DNA of 22,904 bases from Paulinella micropora. Taxonomy: Eukaryota > Cercozoa > Imbricatea > Euglyphida. Location of the stretch: NCBI GenBank assembly GCA_009731375.1, contig BJOX01000167.1, positions 595,744 to 618,647 of the forward strand, in the 5' to 3' direction. This document shows positions 7,443 to 15,852 of this stretch, piece after piece. The notes beneath the pieces are model-generated. The model was not told where the DNA came from. It was given only the letters and a program-made list of their open reading frames with translations, and searched no databases. The translations under genes were made by a program, and so were the position numbers. Each line of letters starts with the position of its first letter. Position 1 is the first letter of the stretch.

Positions 7443-8969
7443 TTAGGTCCTAGTAATGGTGCCGTTTCTGACATTTACTTCTTGCTGAGTGACGACAAAT
7501 GTGTAATGATTGGCAGCAATATTAGCAGTGGTAGCAATAAACTCCCATCGTCGCTCGGTGTCTAGACTTAATCCGCTAATTTCATTTTGGTCCTTGCTCC
7601 ACAGTGGGCGGGTATTGTCAAAGCTATCGCACCAAACCCAGTTGTATTGATAAACATTGCTATTCATCAAAGAAGAGCCTTCCAACTTCGGTTTAAGATA
7701 CATATAGTCTTCTAGTTTTCCAGTTTGACAATCAACATTGAATTCTTGAAGTCGTGCTCCGTCTAGTGTGGTATAAAAAGTTTGGACCTTAGAACCGAGC
7801 AGGTTGCTATTGTCGTAGGCAGTGTTCTTATTTTCGGTTGTGTTGAAAACAGAGTGATAAATTTTCTTAATTCGCCGTCCGTGGCCTCTGTCAAATCTAA
7901 GGATAACATTTTGAGAAGTTGAAGCCACTCCGACAGTATTTTTATACAAATAAGAATAATCAATGTTGAAGCTCATACCTTCGGGGCTCATAATCTTCTG
8001 TTGAATTGATTGAACGACATCGGGGTTAGTTTCAACAGCTAAGAACAGGCTGAGATTAGTAATAGTAACATTTGAATCAGCTACCGCAACAGTGCCACCA
8101 CCAGTAGAAAGAGCATCATTGTTATAATAAAAGATTTTGGGCGTCTGTTGCCAAACAATCCGCATAGTCAAAATTTCTGGAAACATAATAGTTTTATCCA
8201 GAGCGAAAATAGTATTGTAAAGCATTCCAAGATTAATCTTAACATTAACACTCGGGCTGGCATTGTTAATAGTTCCAGCTGAGAAATACTTAGCCTCATT
8301 AAAAGCAACATTAACGAACTTACTCGTGCCAGTCTCATTCGCAATAAGGGTATCATCGTGTCGGCGGGCATTTGTGGTGGGTTGTGCCATCCAAGCCTTT
8401 AATGCGGCATGAACCTGCGCCTTCGCAACATCAATAGCCGTATCAATGTTTGCTGTCGCATTTCCGCCAGCCGCCGAACCAGCCAATGCTGTTTGTAATG
8501 CGGCCAACCTTGTAGCATCGCTAGCGGGTTGAAATGTAGTTGTAGCATTACACTTTTGAAGCATACAACCAGCTCCACTTCCATTGTCGTGGTTTTCCAA
8601 AGCGAGTAAATCATCAATGGAGGTTTCGGGTTTCCAAATCATCTTAGTTACATTTCCGACTTCGTTAATGTCGCAAAGATAAACACCACCTCTAGTAATC
8701 AATTGAATTTGTCTAATTGGGGCCAAGCAATCCATAAAACATTTATTGTAGTTTCCAGCCTTCGCATCTGGGGCATAATTAAAACTCAAAACAGAGCGAG
8801 CCAAGTTAAAAGGACGGCTGATAAGGTCAAAGTTGCTTTCCTGTCCTCCTGCGGTAGAAACAGTGACAGTAATAGAACCCTCACGAGGGGTAAGCTTATT
8901 CAAACGATAAGAAGCACTGATGTAGTCAGTCCTGCTGAAATCTAGTTCGCCTCCGTGTTGTGTAGGCAT
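7443..8969 (-). CDS. MCP: Major capsid protein, double jelly-roll, Polinton-like virus type
   Basis: A 508-residue protein with an ATG start at 8969, the usual size for PLV/Polinton major capsid proteins. The family builds pseudo-hexameric trimers that tile the icosahedral shell. Supporting segments are DKTIMFPEILTMRIVW and LFLAVETNPDVV in the middle, then FNIDYSYLYKN, ILRFDRGHGRRIKKIYHSVF, FYTTLDGARLQEFNVDC and YQYNWVWCDSFDN in the second half, the layout of PLV capsid proteins. An Ala-rich, low-complexity segment (about residues 150-205) lies between the two halves and may be a surface loop. The gene has its own promoter element (8977-9016, TATA at 9035) and its own 3' hairpin, and lies just downstream of the penton gene, the usual PLV neighbourhood. 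The frame is intact. Confidence 0.9.
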   Translation of the reverse strand: MPTQHGGELDFSRTDYISASYRLNKLTPREGSITVTVSTAGGQESNFDLISRPFNLARSVLSFNYAPDAKAGNYNKCFMDCLAPIRQIQLITRGGVYLCDINEVGNVTKMIWKPETSIDDLLALENHDNGSGAGCMLQKCNATTTFQPASDATRLAALQTALAGSAAGGNATANIDTAIDVAKAQVHAALKAWMAQPTTNARRHDDTLIANETGTSKFVNVAFNEAKYFSAGTINNASPSVNVKINLGMLYNTIFALDKTIMFPEILTMRIVWQQTPKIFYYNNDALSTGGGTVAVADSNVTITNLSLFLAVETNPDVVQSIQQKIMSPEGMSFNIDYSYLYKNTVGVASTSQNVILRFDRGHGRRIKKIYHSVFNTTENKNTAYDNSNLLGSKVQTFYTTLDGARLQEFNVDCQTGKLEDYMYLKPKLEGSSLMNSNVYQYNWVWCDSFDNTRPLWSKDQNEISGLSLDTERRWEFIATTANIAANHYTFVVTQQEVNVRNGTITRT

Positions 8970-8976
8970 TTTGTGT

Positions 8977-9016
8977 GTACGTGCTTTTTTTCAAAAACCA
9001 CTTACGATCTCAAAAA
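8977..9016 (-). promoter_or_regulatory. Conserved 5' element with inverted repeat, copy 2 (MCP)
   Basis: Minus strand: GTTTTTGAGATCGTAAGTGG, then TTTTTGAAAAAAAGCACGTAC, 7 nt before the MCP ATG. Arms: CACTTAC (8999-9005) and GTACGTG (8977-8983), one mismatch. TATATAT (9041-9035) lies 30 nt upstream of the outer arm. Confidence 0.7.
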
Positions 9017-9034
9017 CGATTCTTAAAAGGTCGC

Positions 9035-9041
9035 TATATAT
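9035..9041 (-). promoter_or_regulatory. TATA box of the major capsid gene
   Basis: TATATAT in an AT-rich setting, about 66 nt from the start codon and 30 nt upstream of the inverted repeat. Similar spacing at the other two capsid-type genes (26 and 29 nt) suggests transcription starts at or near the inverted repeat. Confidence 0.55.
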
Positions 9042-9071
9042 TTTAAAATGAGAAAAAAATAAATTAATTAA

Positions 9072-9887
9072 TTACCTTGATTTGAGTAGATTAAAAAATG
9101 ATGTAAATAAATTAAAATAATTCGTCTCACGGTAAATCAACAATGTCATAACAATGCCTAACCCGTTGAGATTAACTGGTTGGTCGTTTTCGTCAGTCAA
9201 GTAAAAACGATACACATTGCTTGAACTAGTAGATAGCCGTTTGCCGTATTCGCTACCAGAGCCATCATAGATAACAGAGCCGAACGGGATTTCATTCGCT
9301 GTGTATATTTCTTGGAGCACGTGATTATCACCTTCCCCAACGAGGTCGCTTTGTAGATACAGTGTTTTTTTGCCAGTCAATATTATGACATTTGGTGACC
9401 TCAGTGTATTATTAGCAAAGAAATATGTTGAGTCGCGGTCAAAACCCATTACTTCGTGAATACGAGTTTCGGTGTCAAATATAAACCGCGGTTGAATTCC
9501 TCCATTGTTCGCTACTGTAAATAATAGCTTGCCGTCTTCTGGGTCGGTGTTTGTGTTGTTGCTTGTAACTGTGTATGTGTAGTCATTGGGGCTGTCTGCC
9601 GTTAGCACCTCGGCCAGTTTATTTTTTAAGTTGTTCATTGTGTAGTTGCCCTCGGGTATCGTAATGAGTGCCTCGTATCCGTCTTCACTCAGAGTAAAAG
9701 TGTTGTAAGGACTGGCGACGGAATAATATGACTTCGGCACATAGATATGAAGAATTTTACAATGTGTTGGATTATCTAGCGATTTCATATCAATGGAGTG
9801 TGTAAAGTCGCTGTCCGTGCCATTTATCCTATTTTTGCTATTGACATAGTAAATGTTTGAGCTCCTACCTCCCCTAGTATATTCCAT
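9072..9887 (-). CDS. Penton / minor capsid protein
   Basis: A 271-residue protein with an ATG start at 9887. The N-terminal part reads SSNIYYVNSKNRINGTDSDF, then HIYVPKSYYSVASPYNTF, then ITIPEGNYTMNNLKNKLAEV. This S/NRI-N-GT-x-S-x-F ... (V/I)PKSYY ... NTF ... IP-x-GNYT pattern is typical of the minor capsid (penton base) proteins of PLVs and virophages, which fill the five-fold vertices. It sits directly upstream of the MCP gene, 102 nt apart, which is the normal PLV arrangement. It has its own copy of the conserved promoter element. The frame is intact. Confidence 0.82.
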   Translation of the reverse strand: MEYTRGGRSSNIYYVNSKNRINGTDSDFTHSIDMKSLDNPTHCKILHIYVPKSYYSVASPYNTFTLSEDGYEALITIPEGNYTMNNLKNKLAEVLTADSPNDYTYTVTSNNTNTDPEDGKLLFTVANNGGIQPRFIFDTETRIHEVMGFDRDSTYFFANNTLRSPNVIILTGKKTLYLQSDLVGEGDNHVLQEIYTANEIPFGSVIYDGSGSEYGKRLSTSSSNVYRFYLTDENDQPVNLNGLGIVMTLLIYRETNYFNLFTSFFNLLKSR

Positions 9888-9888
9888 A

Positions 9889-9932
9889 GTAAGTGCCTTT
9901 TTTTCAAAAAACCACTTACAATCTCAAAAAAC
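9889..9932 (-). promoter_or_regulatory. Conserved 5' element with inverted repeat, copy 1 (penton)
   Basis: Minus strand: GTTTTTTGAGATTGTAAGTG, then a T6-G-A7 centre, then GGCACTTAC one base before the ATG. Arms CACTTAC (9913-9919) and GTAAGTG (9889-9895) are a perfect 7-bp match, extended inward by the T/A tract. Confidence 0.75.
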
Positions 9933-9944
9933 TATTGCGAAGCG

Positions 9945-9952
9945 TATATATA
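9945..9952 (-). promoter_or_regulatory. TATA box of the penton gene
   Basis: TATATATA, 26 nt upstream of the outer arm of the inverted repeat and about 58 nt from the start codon. Confidence 0.55.
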
Positions 9953-9997
9953 GGAAAACATATTTTTGTTTTAATTATCTGCCACAACGGAGGGGGT

Positions 9998-10020
9998 GCG
10001 GGGGACGAAGGCCCCTGCTA
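9998..10020 (-). terminator. GC-rich 3' hairpin after the protease gene
   Basis: On the minus strand, immediately after the protease TAG (10023-10021), GCAGGGG pairs with CCCCCGC (one A/C mismatch) across a loop containing CTTCG. It closely resembles the hairpin at 6032-6050 and marks the end of the run of five genes that starts at 13562. Confidence 0.45.
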
Positions 10021-10710
10021 CTAGATAAAAGTGTCAAAGCCGTAGCCGTTCTGTGTTTTCAACTCCTCCGCTTCTTTTTCTTTTAAGTCTGTCCAACCGC
10101 TGGCAAATTTAAATCTATTATCTTTTGCTCTTTCTTTAAGAAACCTAATACTATGCCACCCGCAGGTATCTGTTGTGTCGCTTTGGTTTTTAACCTGATT
10201 AACCTTCATAAGCAGATATGTGCTCGGCTTACTCTTGTCAATAAGCTGTTTCATTTGGTGTAGAAATAGCTCGGTCGGCTTATACAGTGCGAGAGGGTCG
10301 TAGATTTCAATAGAGTCATCTTTAATGGTGTCAATCCAAACAGCAATCCAATGTGAGCCTGGTTGGCTAGACTTATCCAAGTTCATAATAAATCCATACT
10401 TCTTTCTTTTTTCAGGTTTCAGTTTGTTTATTTCGTCACTGGCTACTGTTCCCAAATACCAATCGTGCTTTTTCATAATACTGTCTATTTCGTCCGTCAT
10501 TAGCCCGCGATAGCCTTCCCCCGCTTGCTCATATACTGCCCCATCTACTGCCTCTGTTACTGCCTCATTTTGCGGTTGAACTTCTGGCGGTTGAACTTCT
10601 GGCATATTTTCTGGTAATTCAATTCCGAGATGATTTGAAACTTGATTTTTAATATTTGGGTCAATTCTCATTTCAGTTACTAAGCTTCTTACATAGTCCT
10701 TCTTCTTCAT
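10021..10710 (-). CDS. Ulp1/adenovirus-type cysteine protease (maturation protease)
   Basis: A 229-residue protein with an ATG start at 10710. The C-terminal half has the C48/C5-type protease order: PGSHWIAVWID (His120), SIEIYDPLA (Asp138), a Gln in KVNQVKNQ (Q172 or Q176) and DTCGWHSIRFL (Cys183). All catalytic residues are present. In PLVs, virophages and adenoviruses this enzyme cleaves capsid or core proteins during virion maturation. Residues 35-65 are a Pro/Glu/Gln-rich linker. It lies 33 nt downstream of the coiled-coil protein gene and seems to be the last gene of that unit, since a GC-rich hairpin follows the stop. Confidence 0.85.
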   Translation of the reverse strand: MKKKDYVRSLVTEMRIDPNIKNQVSNHLGIELPENMPEVQPPEVQPQNEAVTEAVDGAVYEQAGEGYRGLMTDEIDSIMKKHDWYLGTVASDEINKLKPEKRKKYGFIMNLDKSSQPGSHWIAVWIDTIKDDSIEIYDPLALYKPTELFLHQMKQLIDKSKPSTYLLMKVNQVKNQSDTTDTCGWHSIRFLKERAKDNRFKFASGWTDLKEKEAEELKTQNGYGFDTFI

Positions 10711-10743
10711 TTTTTCCTGTATTTGCCCTTCTTTAAATATTTC

Positions 10744-11952
10744 TTAATTGTTGATATTGTCAAAAGTTTGTGGATTAATTTTCTCAATCGTTTTTGCCCC
10801 AGCCCCCTCTTGGTTTATTCCCAAATAATCGGCGAGTTTCTTTCTCATTTCATCCTGGTCTATTCCTAAATCAATACTTTCATCTACTATAACTTTTGCC
10901 ATACCAGCAGTCGTGTGTTTTCCTTTAACTTTTTTTGGCGGTTGTTTGCCTTCGGCTATCATTTTCGCTTCCAAAGCAGGGCCTAAAACTTCGTGTATTT
11001 TTAATTTTGGATACTTGTTATTTCTTAATCCACTTGAAATGTGTGTTACTTTATCTCTAATTTCAAAGTATTTCGCTGTGGCTTCCGCAGTCTTTTTTTC
11101 TTGTTCTAATTCTTTTTTGTATTGTTCAGCCAGTTCTTTCTGCTCATCTGCTGATTGGGCATCGGCTATCGCTTTCTCTATTCCTTTACCAAGCTTGTCA
11201 AATTCTGTTTTAGTCAAGCTAGTAATAAAACTCATTTTAAAGCCAGCTTCCTTCATTAATTCAATATACTTTTCTTTTAATGCTTTTTCAGCCTTTTTCT
11301 CTTCTTTTGTTTTCAACGGCATCCCTTTTTCTTCTGGTGCTTCTGGTGCTTGTGGTGCTTGTGGTGGTGCTTGTGGTGGTGCTTGTGGTGGTCCTTGTGG
11401 TTGTCCTAGTTGTGGTGCTTGTGGTGGTGCTTGTATGTATTGAGGTTGGAATTGGGGTGGTGGTAATAACATCAAATTGTTTTTTCTATCTTGTTCAAAT
11501 TTTACATCCTCTATAAGTTTTTGCTCTCTTTTCGCCTCCCTTATTAATTCTTCTTGTCTTTCCTTCATTTCCGCATTCTCCTTCCTCTCCATTCTTTTCT
11601 TCTCATCTTCTGCCTGTTCTCTTAACTTCTTTTCCTTTTCTTCCTGCTCGTGTATTAGTTCATATTTTTTCAGCAGGTTGTTTTGTATCTGGTTGCGGTT
11701 CTCGTATTCAAGACGGTCAAATTCGGACTTAACTATTCGCTCTTTCGTCTTTCGTTTATTCTTTGTTTTATTGTCCCCTTTCATATATTTCAGAAATAGT
11801 TTAACGATTTGAAGTGTTGAAAGGTCATTCGTTTTCTCGCCAAAGTTGAGATATGCTCGTTTACCTTTCACTTTGATATATGGTCGGCCATCTTTGGTTC
11901 TGTATATCCTCGGCGGTCGTTGTTTAAGTTTCTTCTTCGGCTTACTTCGCAT
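10744..11952 (-). CDS. Coiled-coil protein with Pro/Gln/Ala repeats, unknown function
   Basis: A 402-residue protein with an ATG start at 11952. It begins with a strongly basic segment and a small motif (PRIYRTKDGRPYIKVKGKRA) that looks like a beta-hairpin. Residues about 70-160 are charged and very likely coiled coil. A Pro/Gln/Ala low-complexity stretch follows (residues 163-206, with repeated APPQ units encoded by GGTGGTGCTTGT-type repeats at about 11340-11430 on the plus strand). The C-terminal 190 residues are mostly charged helix with a final folded-looking segment ending DYLGINQEGAG. No enzyme motif is seen. Its position between the ATPase/basic-protein pair and the protease suggests a virion assembly or scaffold role, which is inference only. 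Confidence 0.75.
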   Translation of the reverse strand: MRSKPKKKLKQRPPRIYRTKDGRPYIKVKGKRAYLNFGEKTNDLSTLQIVKLFLKYMKGDNKTKNKRKTKERIVKSEFDRLEYENRNQIQNNLLKKYELIHEQEEKEKKLREQAEDEKKRMERKENAEMKERQEELIREAKREQKLIEDVKFEQDRKNNLMLLPPPQFQPQYIQAPPQAPQLGQPQGPPQAPPQAPPQAPQAPEAPEEKGMPLKTKEEKKAEKALKEKYIELMKEAGFKMSFITSLTKTEFDKLGKGIEKAIADAQSADEQKELAEQYKKELEQEKKTAEATAKYFEIRDKVTHISSGLRNNKYPKLKIHEVLGPALEAKMIAEGKQPPKKVKGKHTTAGMAKVIVDESIDLGIDQDEMRKKLADYLGINQEGAGAKTIEKINPQTFDNINN

Positions 11953-12013
11953 TACTACTATTATATTGAGTAAAAAAAATTAATATTAGATTTTACATTC
12001 GCAGAGACTTCGC

Positions 12014-12325
12014 CTACCGAAATTTAACGGCTCCTCCTCGTTGCTTGCCGTATCCTTGCTTCATCGCAGCCTTCGCTACACGGTCCGCATAAGGAACTCC
12101 GACATCGCTCAGAAAAGTAGCACCTCTTGAAATCAATTGGTTCTTCTTGATAAACCTATTAGCATCCAATATGGCTTGTCCGACTTTTTTCCAATTAACT
12201 TTGCATCCAGTTTGTTTCTTTTTTGATTTTCTTTTGTTCTTCGCACCTCCTGCTTGTGGCATACTGGGATTGTAGCTAATGTTATAACCTGATGGACTGC
12301 TGATAATAACGGGTGATGTTGGCAT
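12014..12325 (-). CDS. Small basic protein, putative DNA-associated virion component
   Basis: 103 residues with an ATG start at 12325. A Lys/Arg cluster (KNKRKSKKKQTGCKVNWKK) precedes a segment reading NQLISRGATFLSDVGVPYAD, and the protein ends in GYGKQRGGAVKFR. The high charge, small size and place between the packaging ATPase and the coiled-coil gene fit a core or DNA-condensing protein. I know of similar short basic proteins with GVPYAD and GYG tails in related elements, but no function is established. TATATAG lies directly before the ATG. Confidence 0.65.
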   Translation of the reverse strand: MPTSPVIISSPSGYNISYNPSMPQAGGAKNKRKSKKKQTGCKVNWKKVGQAILDANRFIKKNQLISRGATFLSDVGVPYADRVAKAAMKQGYGKQRGGAVKFR

Positions 12326-12359
12326 CTATATAATGTGTGAAAAAAAATAAATAATAAAA

Positions 12360-13184
12360 TTACAAAAACCTTTTGTTAAAATTTTGCCTCAGTTCGTCCG
12401 ATACCGCATCAACATACAAAAAGTTAAACCTCTCTTTGGTCGCCTCGTGATATTTTTCAATGAAGTATTCAAGGTCGTAGCCGAGGTCTAAATGTTTATA
12501 CACGAGTTCTATCTTATCCTGAGACTGACCACCAAAGATTAATATATAGTCTAGTTGTTTCAAACTAGCAGGAGATAGGTCGTTAAGATACTGCGAGCTC
12601 ATAATCACCTTTGACTTGTAGTGCCTATTTTTTTTCAGTAGGTCGCTAACTGACTTATCCCTTAATCCGCTACCCAAATCATCTAACACGAACACGACTT
12701 CTGGTGTAATGTATTTGCTCGGTCTCGGTGGTTTTTCGCCTCCTTCCCGTTTCTTCTCTTCCTCTTTTCCAAAATATAAAAACTTCGGCTTCGGTTCTTC
12801 TTTCTCGTCCTGAACAATCTCGCCTTCTTCTTGCTCCTCGTCTGGCTTGTTTAGTTTATCTAACTCGTAATCTATCACACTGTATCCGTCGGTTTTCAAA
12901 TATGTATATATCGCCATTGGATTACCCTTCTTCTTGAAGTGCTTAACCATTTCTTTGTATATGTGGTCTTTGTGTATCGTGCTGGCGATAATGACAATGC
13001 GGGTCTTTTTGTCGGTCGTTCGTTTCAGGATTTCAAACAGTGCGGTCGTCTTGCCACTCTTCTTGCGAGCGAGAAGAAATATATTGGCATACGGCTCATC
13101 AAATAACTTATATCCTTTTGCCAACTTGTCTCCATCTCCGATTTGCTTAACAGGTTTCACCTTTACATTATTGATTTTCTCCAT
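12360..13184 (-). CDS. A32-like DNA-packaging ATPase (FtsK/HerA superfamily)
   Basis: The ATG at 13184 is chosen; the codon before it is GTG, which would add one residue. The 274-residue product has a Walker A motif, LLARKKSGKTTALFEIL, with its Lys at about residue 45; a Walker B motif, VVFVLDDLG, at about 163-171; and a following SKVIMSSQYLNDLSP segment that fits the sensor region. This is the pattern of A32-type packaging ATPases, which drive genome entry into the preformed capsid in PLVs, virophages and large DNA viruses. A charged, low-complexity insert (about residues 112-155) lies before Walker B. It starts 15 nt after the preceding stop, so the two are probably cotranscribed. The frame is intact. 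Confidence 0.88.
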   Translation of the reverse strand: MEKINNVKVKPVKQIGDGDKLAKGYKLFDEPYANIFLLARKKSGKTTALFEILKRTTDKKTRIVIIASTIHKDHIYKEMVKHFKKKGNPMAIYTYLKTDGYSVIDYELDKLNKPDEEQEEGEIVQDEKEEPKPKFLYFGKEEEKKREGGEKPPRPSKYITPEVVFVLDDLGSGLRDKSVSDLLKKNRHYKSKVIMSSQYLNDLSPASLKQLDYILIFGGQSQDKIELVYKHLDLGYDLEYFIEKYHEATKERFNFLYVDAVSDELRQNFNKRFL

Positions 13185-13199
13185 CACTCTAGATTTTCT

Positions 13200-13562
13200 T
13201 CAAGCAAAAAATTCTAAACAAATAACAATTCTTCCAGCTAGTTGGTCGGTCTCAATATTACCGCTGTCTGATTTCAATACCCTAAACGAATATTGCCCGT
13301 CGGTCCAGCCGATATTTCCAAGATTATAACCGAGATTTGAAATGTTGGCCGTTGTGCTGTCTGCGAATGTGCCGATAATTCCAATGCGGTCCATATAAAG
13401 GATTTTCGTTTTCGTCTCCGTCATATCATTCATATAGTGGATAAACTTAACATTCATTCTTGTTGGTGTAAAGTTCATTTGAATGTTTTTGTCAAATGTC
13501 TTGCTACCGCCAACAAAATCATTACTCAGAAAAATAATCTTTTGGTATTTGAACTCACTCAT
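13200..13562 (-). CDS. Small unknown protein (120 aa) before the packaging ATPase
   Basis: 120 residues with an ATG start at 13562. It is an apparently globular, beta-rich protein (FIHYMND, ILYMDRIGIIGTF, GWTDGQYSFRVLKSD, IVICLEFFA) without membrane helix or catalytic motif. AT-rich TATA-like sequence (13565-13585) precedes it, and it begins the run of genes that ends with the protease, so a virion or assembly role is plausible. The family is not recognised. Confidence 0.65.
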   Translation of the reverse strand: MSEFKYQKIIFLSNDFVGGSKTFDKNIQMNFTPTRMNVKFIHYMNDMTETKTKILYMDRIGIIGTFADSTTANISNLGYNLGNIGWTDGQYSFRVLKSDSGNIETDQLAGRIVICLEFFA

Positions 13563-13622
13563 ACTATATTTTGTATAATATATTATGTTATTAATATTAT
13601 TATTTGTGTGCTCTGTGTTAGG

Positions 13623-13823
13623 TCGGACTGCTTGTGATTTCTATTCACGGGTCAGTGATAAAAAAATGAAAGTTGTGTGTGATGTATTCAAAAAGGAATA
13701 GAAACCAAATTTAAATGTGTGTATGAACCTTTTAGTGATTGGTGTGTTAGTTTTGATGAAGCTATTCCGCTAATCTGTGCTGGTGATAGCTCTTGGTATA
13801 AAACTCAACTATATGAGTGTTAG
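13623..13823 (+). pseudogene. Frameshifted relic of a small plus-strand gene
   Basis: Two short plus-strand frames read like consecutive parts of one protein. The first (through ATG 13666 to the TAG at 13699-13701) gives FYSRVSDKKMKVVCDVFKKE. The second (13683-13823, TAG) gives KFKCVYEPFSDWCVSFDEAI and ends SSWYKTQLYEC. The shift falls at an AAAAAGGAA stretch (about 13690-13698). The family is not recognised. It is the only coding-like sequence on this strand between the minus-strand blocks. Its stop is followed directly by three hairpins. Confidence 0.35.
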
Positions 13824-13877
13824 TAGGGGCAAGCCCCTACAACCCCGCAGTGGGGTTCAAAAGGGGTATCCCCTTTT
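13823..13877. terminator. Three consecutive hairpins between convergent reading frames
   Basis: GTAGGGGC (13823-13830) with GCCCCTAC (13833-13840); AACCCC (13841-13846) with GGGGTT (13852-13857); AAAAGGGG (13859-13866) with CCCCTTTT (13870-13877). The last arm touches the TAA of the membrane-protein gene (13878-13876) and the first touches the TAG of the plus-strand relic, so the array can serve both strands as a 3'-end signal. Confidence 0.6.
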
Positions 13878-14214
13878 ATTTCTTACTTGAAGAAGGGGAT
13901 GGAAGGCATATGCCGATAAGCAAGGTCAAAATACCCACATAAGTGTTGGCAACCTCGCACGGTAAGTTCTTTTCAGACAACCTCACGATACAAAGGGTGA
14001 TGAAGGCGATAATGATACCCATTTGAAATAAGTATTTAATAAGACGGCTGTCAGTTTTTCGCTTAGTCAAACAGCAATCCCAGCTGTCCTCATATTCGTG
14101 GTCTAACTTTTTTTCTTCCTGCTTAATTTGGACGTCCAGCACACGGTTTTTGAGTTCGGGTGTAAGGTCTTCCGTCTCTATGATTGGTGGTGGGTGTAAT
14201 CTAGGCGGTGGCAT
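13876..14214 (-). CDS. Two-helix membrane protein, unknown function
   Basis: 112 residues with an ATG start at 14214, overlapping the end of the fibre gene by 14 nt. A Pro-rich N-terminus and a charged segment (residues 20-45) precede two hydrophobic helices, about 61-79 (YLFQMGIIIAFITLCIV) and 91-105 (TYVGILTLLIGICLPSP), with a short Lys-ending tail. A short protein with this layout could sit in a virion or host membrane. Translational coupling with the fibre gene suggests joint expression. The family is not identified. Confidence 0.65.
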   Translation of the reverse strand: MPPPRLHPPPIIETEDLTPELKNRVLDVQIKQEEKKLDHEYEDSWDCCLTKRKTDSRLIKYLFQMGIIIAFITLCIVRLSEKNLPCEVANTYVGILTLLIGICLPSPSSSKK

Positions 14215-14319
14215 TGGAAGGGAAAACGACTGCTCTGATTTCTGCTAATTGGTTTGTTAAATCTTGTAATATATTAAGTAAAGTTTTATTTTCTTTTTCT
14301 AAATTACCGATTACATCGG

Positions 14320-14611
14320 TAGATGTAACTACCTTTTCCGTTAAATGTTGAAAAGCACTTATTAATATTGGTATAAAATCTTGGTATGATATTGCTTCTA
14401 TGTTTTCATCATCACCTATTTTCATTCCAGTATTTGATACAAACTCAGGAAATACTTTCTTAACCTCGTCGGCGATAAAGCCAATATTCTTTTTTTCTTT
14501 CTTTTCGTCTGATTTCCAATAATATGAACAACAATTTATTTTCATTAATTTTTCGCAACATTCGCCACATTCTAATGACTTAATATCTGCTTTCAATCTC
14601 CTGTCTGATGA
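14320..14611 (-). other. Peptidase S74 / intramolecular chaperone domain
   Basis: The C-terminal domain of the fibre gene. The S-D-R-R-L-K motif supplies the Ser/Lys pair used for self-cleavage in phage endosialidase-type chaperones, followed by the conserved GFIADEV segment. It lies in the third reading-frame block, which is open without interruption from about 15006 to the stop. Confidence 0.8.
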
Positions 14612-14869
14612 ACTACTCCACTTATTATCACCCAAAGCAACAGCAACAAATCCAGAATGAGGGTCGTTAGCATTTGTAGAACTCCAAGCATATAAACTTG
14701 TGCCACTATAACCAACATGACCAAAATTCGCACTTCCATCACCTTTCATAACTATTTGTGTTTCGGTAAGATAAGTAGGTCTTGGTCTAATATTCAAATA
14801 TCCATTTGTGCCTATTGTTCTGTAAATGTCGCCGTTTGCTGTCATTGATCCTTTTGTCCATAAATTCCC

Positions 14870-15852
14870 ATCGCTCCCTCTCAACGACATTAAAGCAACA
14901 TCATTGGCATTTTCCCACACAAAACCGTGGGTCGTGTCAGCACCAGATCTAAATCTTACGGCATAACTACTAAATCCATTTCCTGCTGGCGCAGTTCCTG
15001 TTCCACTTAATGCTTATTCGCCCCAGATTGTGCCATATAAATCCCCCAGCCTGGATCAGTAATATCCCAAATATATATTCCTCTTGTGCTTCTTCCATTT
15101 GTTCCTCCTTGAATGGATATTTTCGCCCCACTGGTATTCGTTGCTGATGTCAGTGTTCCCGTGTATGTAATCACCGCATTTGCCGTAATCAATCCTTTCG
15201 TCCATAAAGTTCCATTTGCACCATTCAACGACATCAACAATTGCTCTGCTGAATTCTCCCATACAAAACCCATTGTAGAATCATTAGCAACCCTAAACCG
15301 AAAACTATACGAACTAAAATCATTTCCTGAAACCGCCAAACCATTTGCCAAACTTCTAGTGTTTCCACCTCCGCCAGATGCCGCATAAATCCCCCAACTC
15401 GTATTGTTCGTATCCCATAGAAATATTCCTTTTGCATTTGTTCCGTCTGTTATTCCCTGAACTCCTATTTTCGCTCCACTGGCATTCGTTGCTGATGTTA
15501 GTGTGCCAGTATATGTAATCCCCGCATTTGCTGTAATTAGGCCTTTTGTCCATAATGTTCCGTTAAGTCCATTTAATGACATTAGCAATTGTTCAGAGCC
15601 ATTCTCCCATATAAAACCAGTATCTGAACCAGCATTACATCTAAATCTCATAGCCCATTGAATGAAATCATTTCCTGCAACTGCTGAACCACCTGCTAAA
15701 CTTCTAGTATTCGTAGCTCCTTGATTAGTTGCCATATGAATACCCCAGCTTGTAGTATCTGTATCATATAAAAATATACCTTGTCCGCTCCCTCCATCCA
15801 CTTTATTTTGGATAGATAACTTACATCCTCCATCGGCTGTTAATAATCCACT
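14870..15852 (-). repeat. Tandem repeats of about 348 bp in the fibre gene (three units)
   Basis: The unit GTLWTKGLITAN to LLMSLNG recurs with a spacing of 116 codons; the third copy crosses the frameshift near 15010 and ends at DGNLWTKGSMTANG. Copies are clearly related but diverged, so they are not an assembly artefact. Repeat number probably sets fibre length. Confidence 0.75.

Noticed and set aside
11280-11516. Plus-strand frame rich in Val/Leu repeats
   Set aside because: It is the antisense of the Pro/Gln/Ala repeats of the coiled-coil protein, with no independent support.
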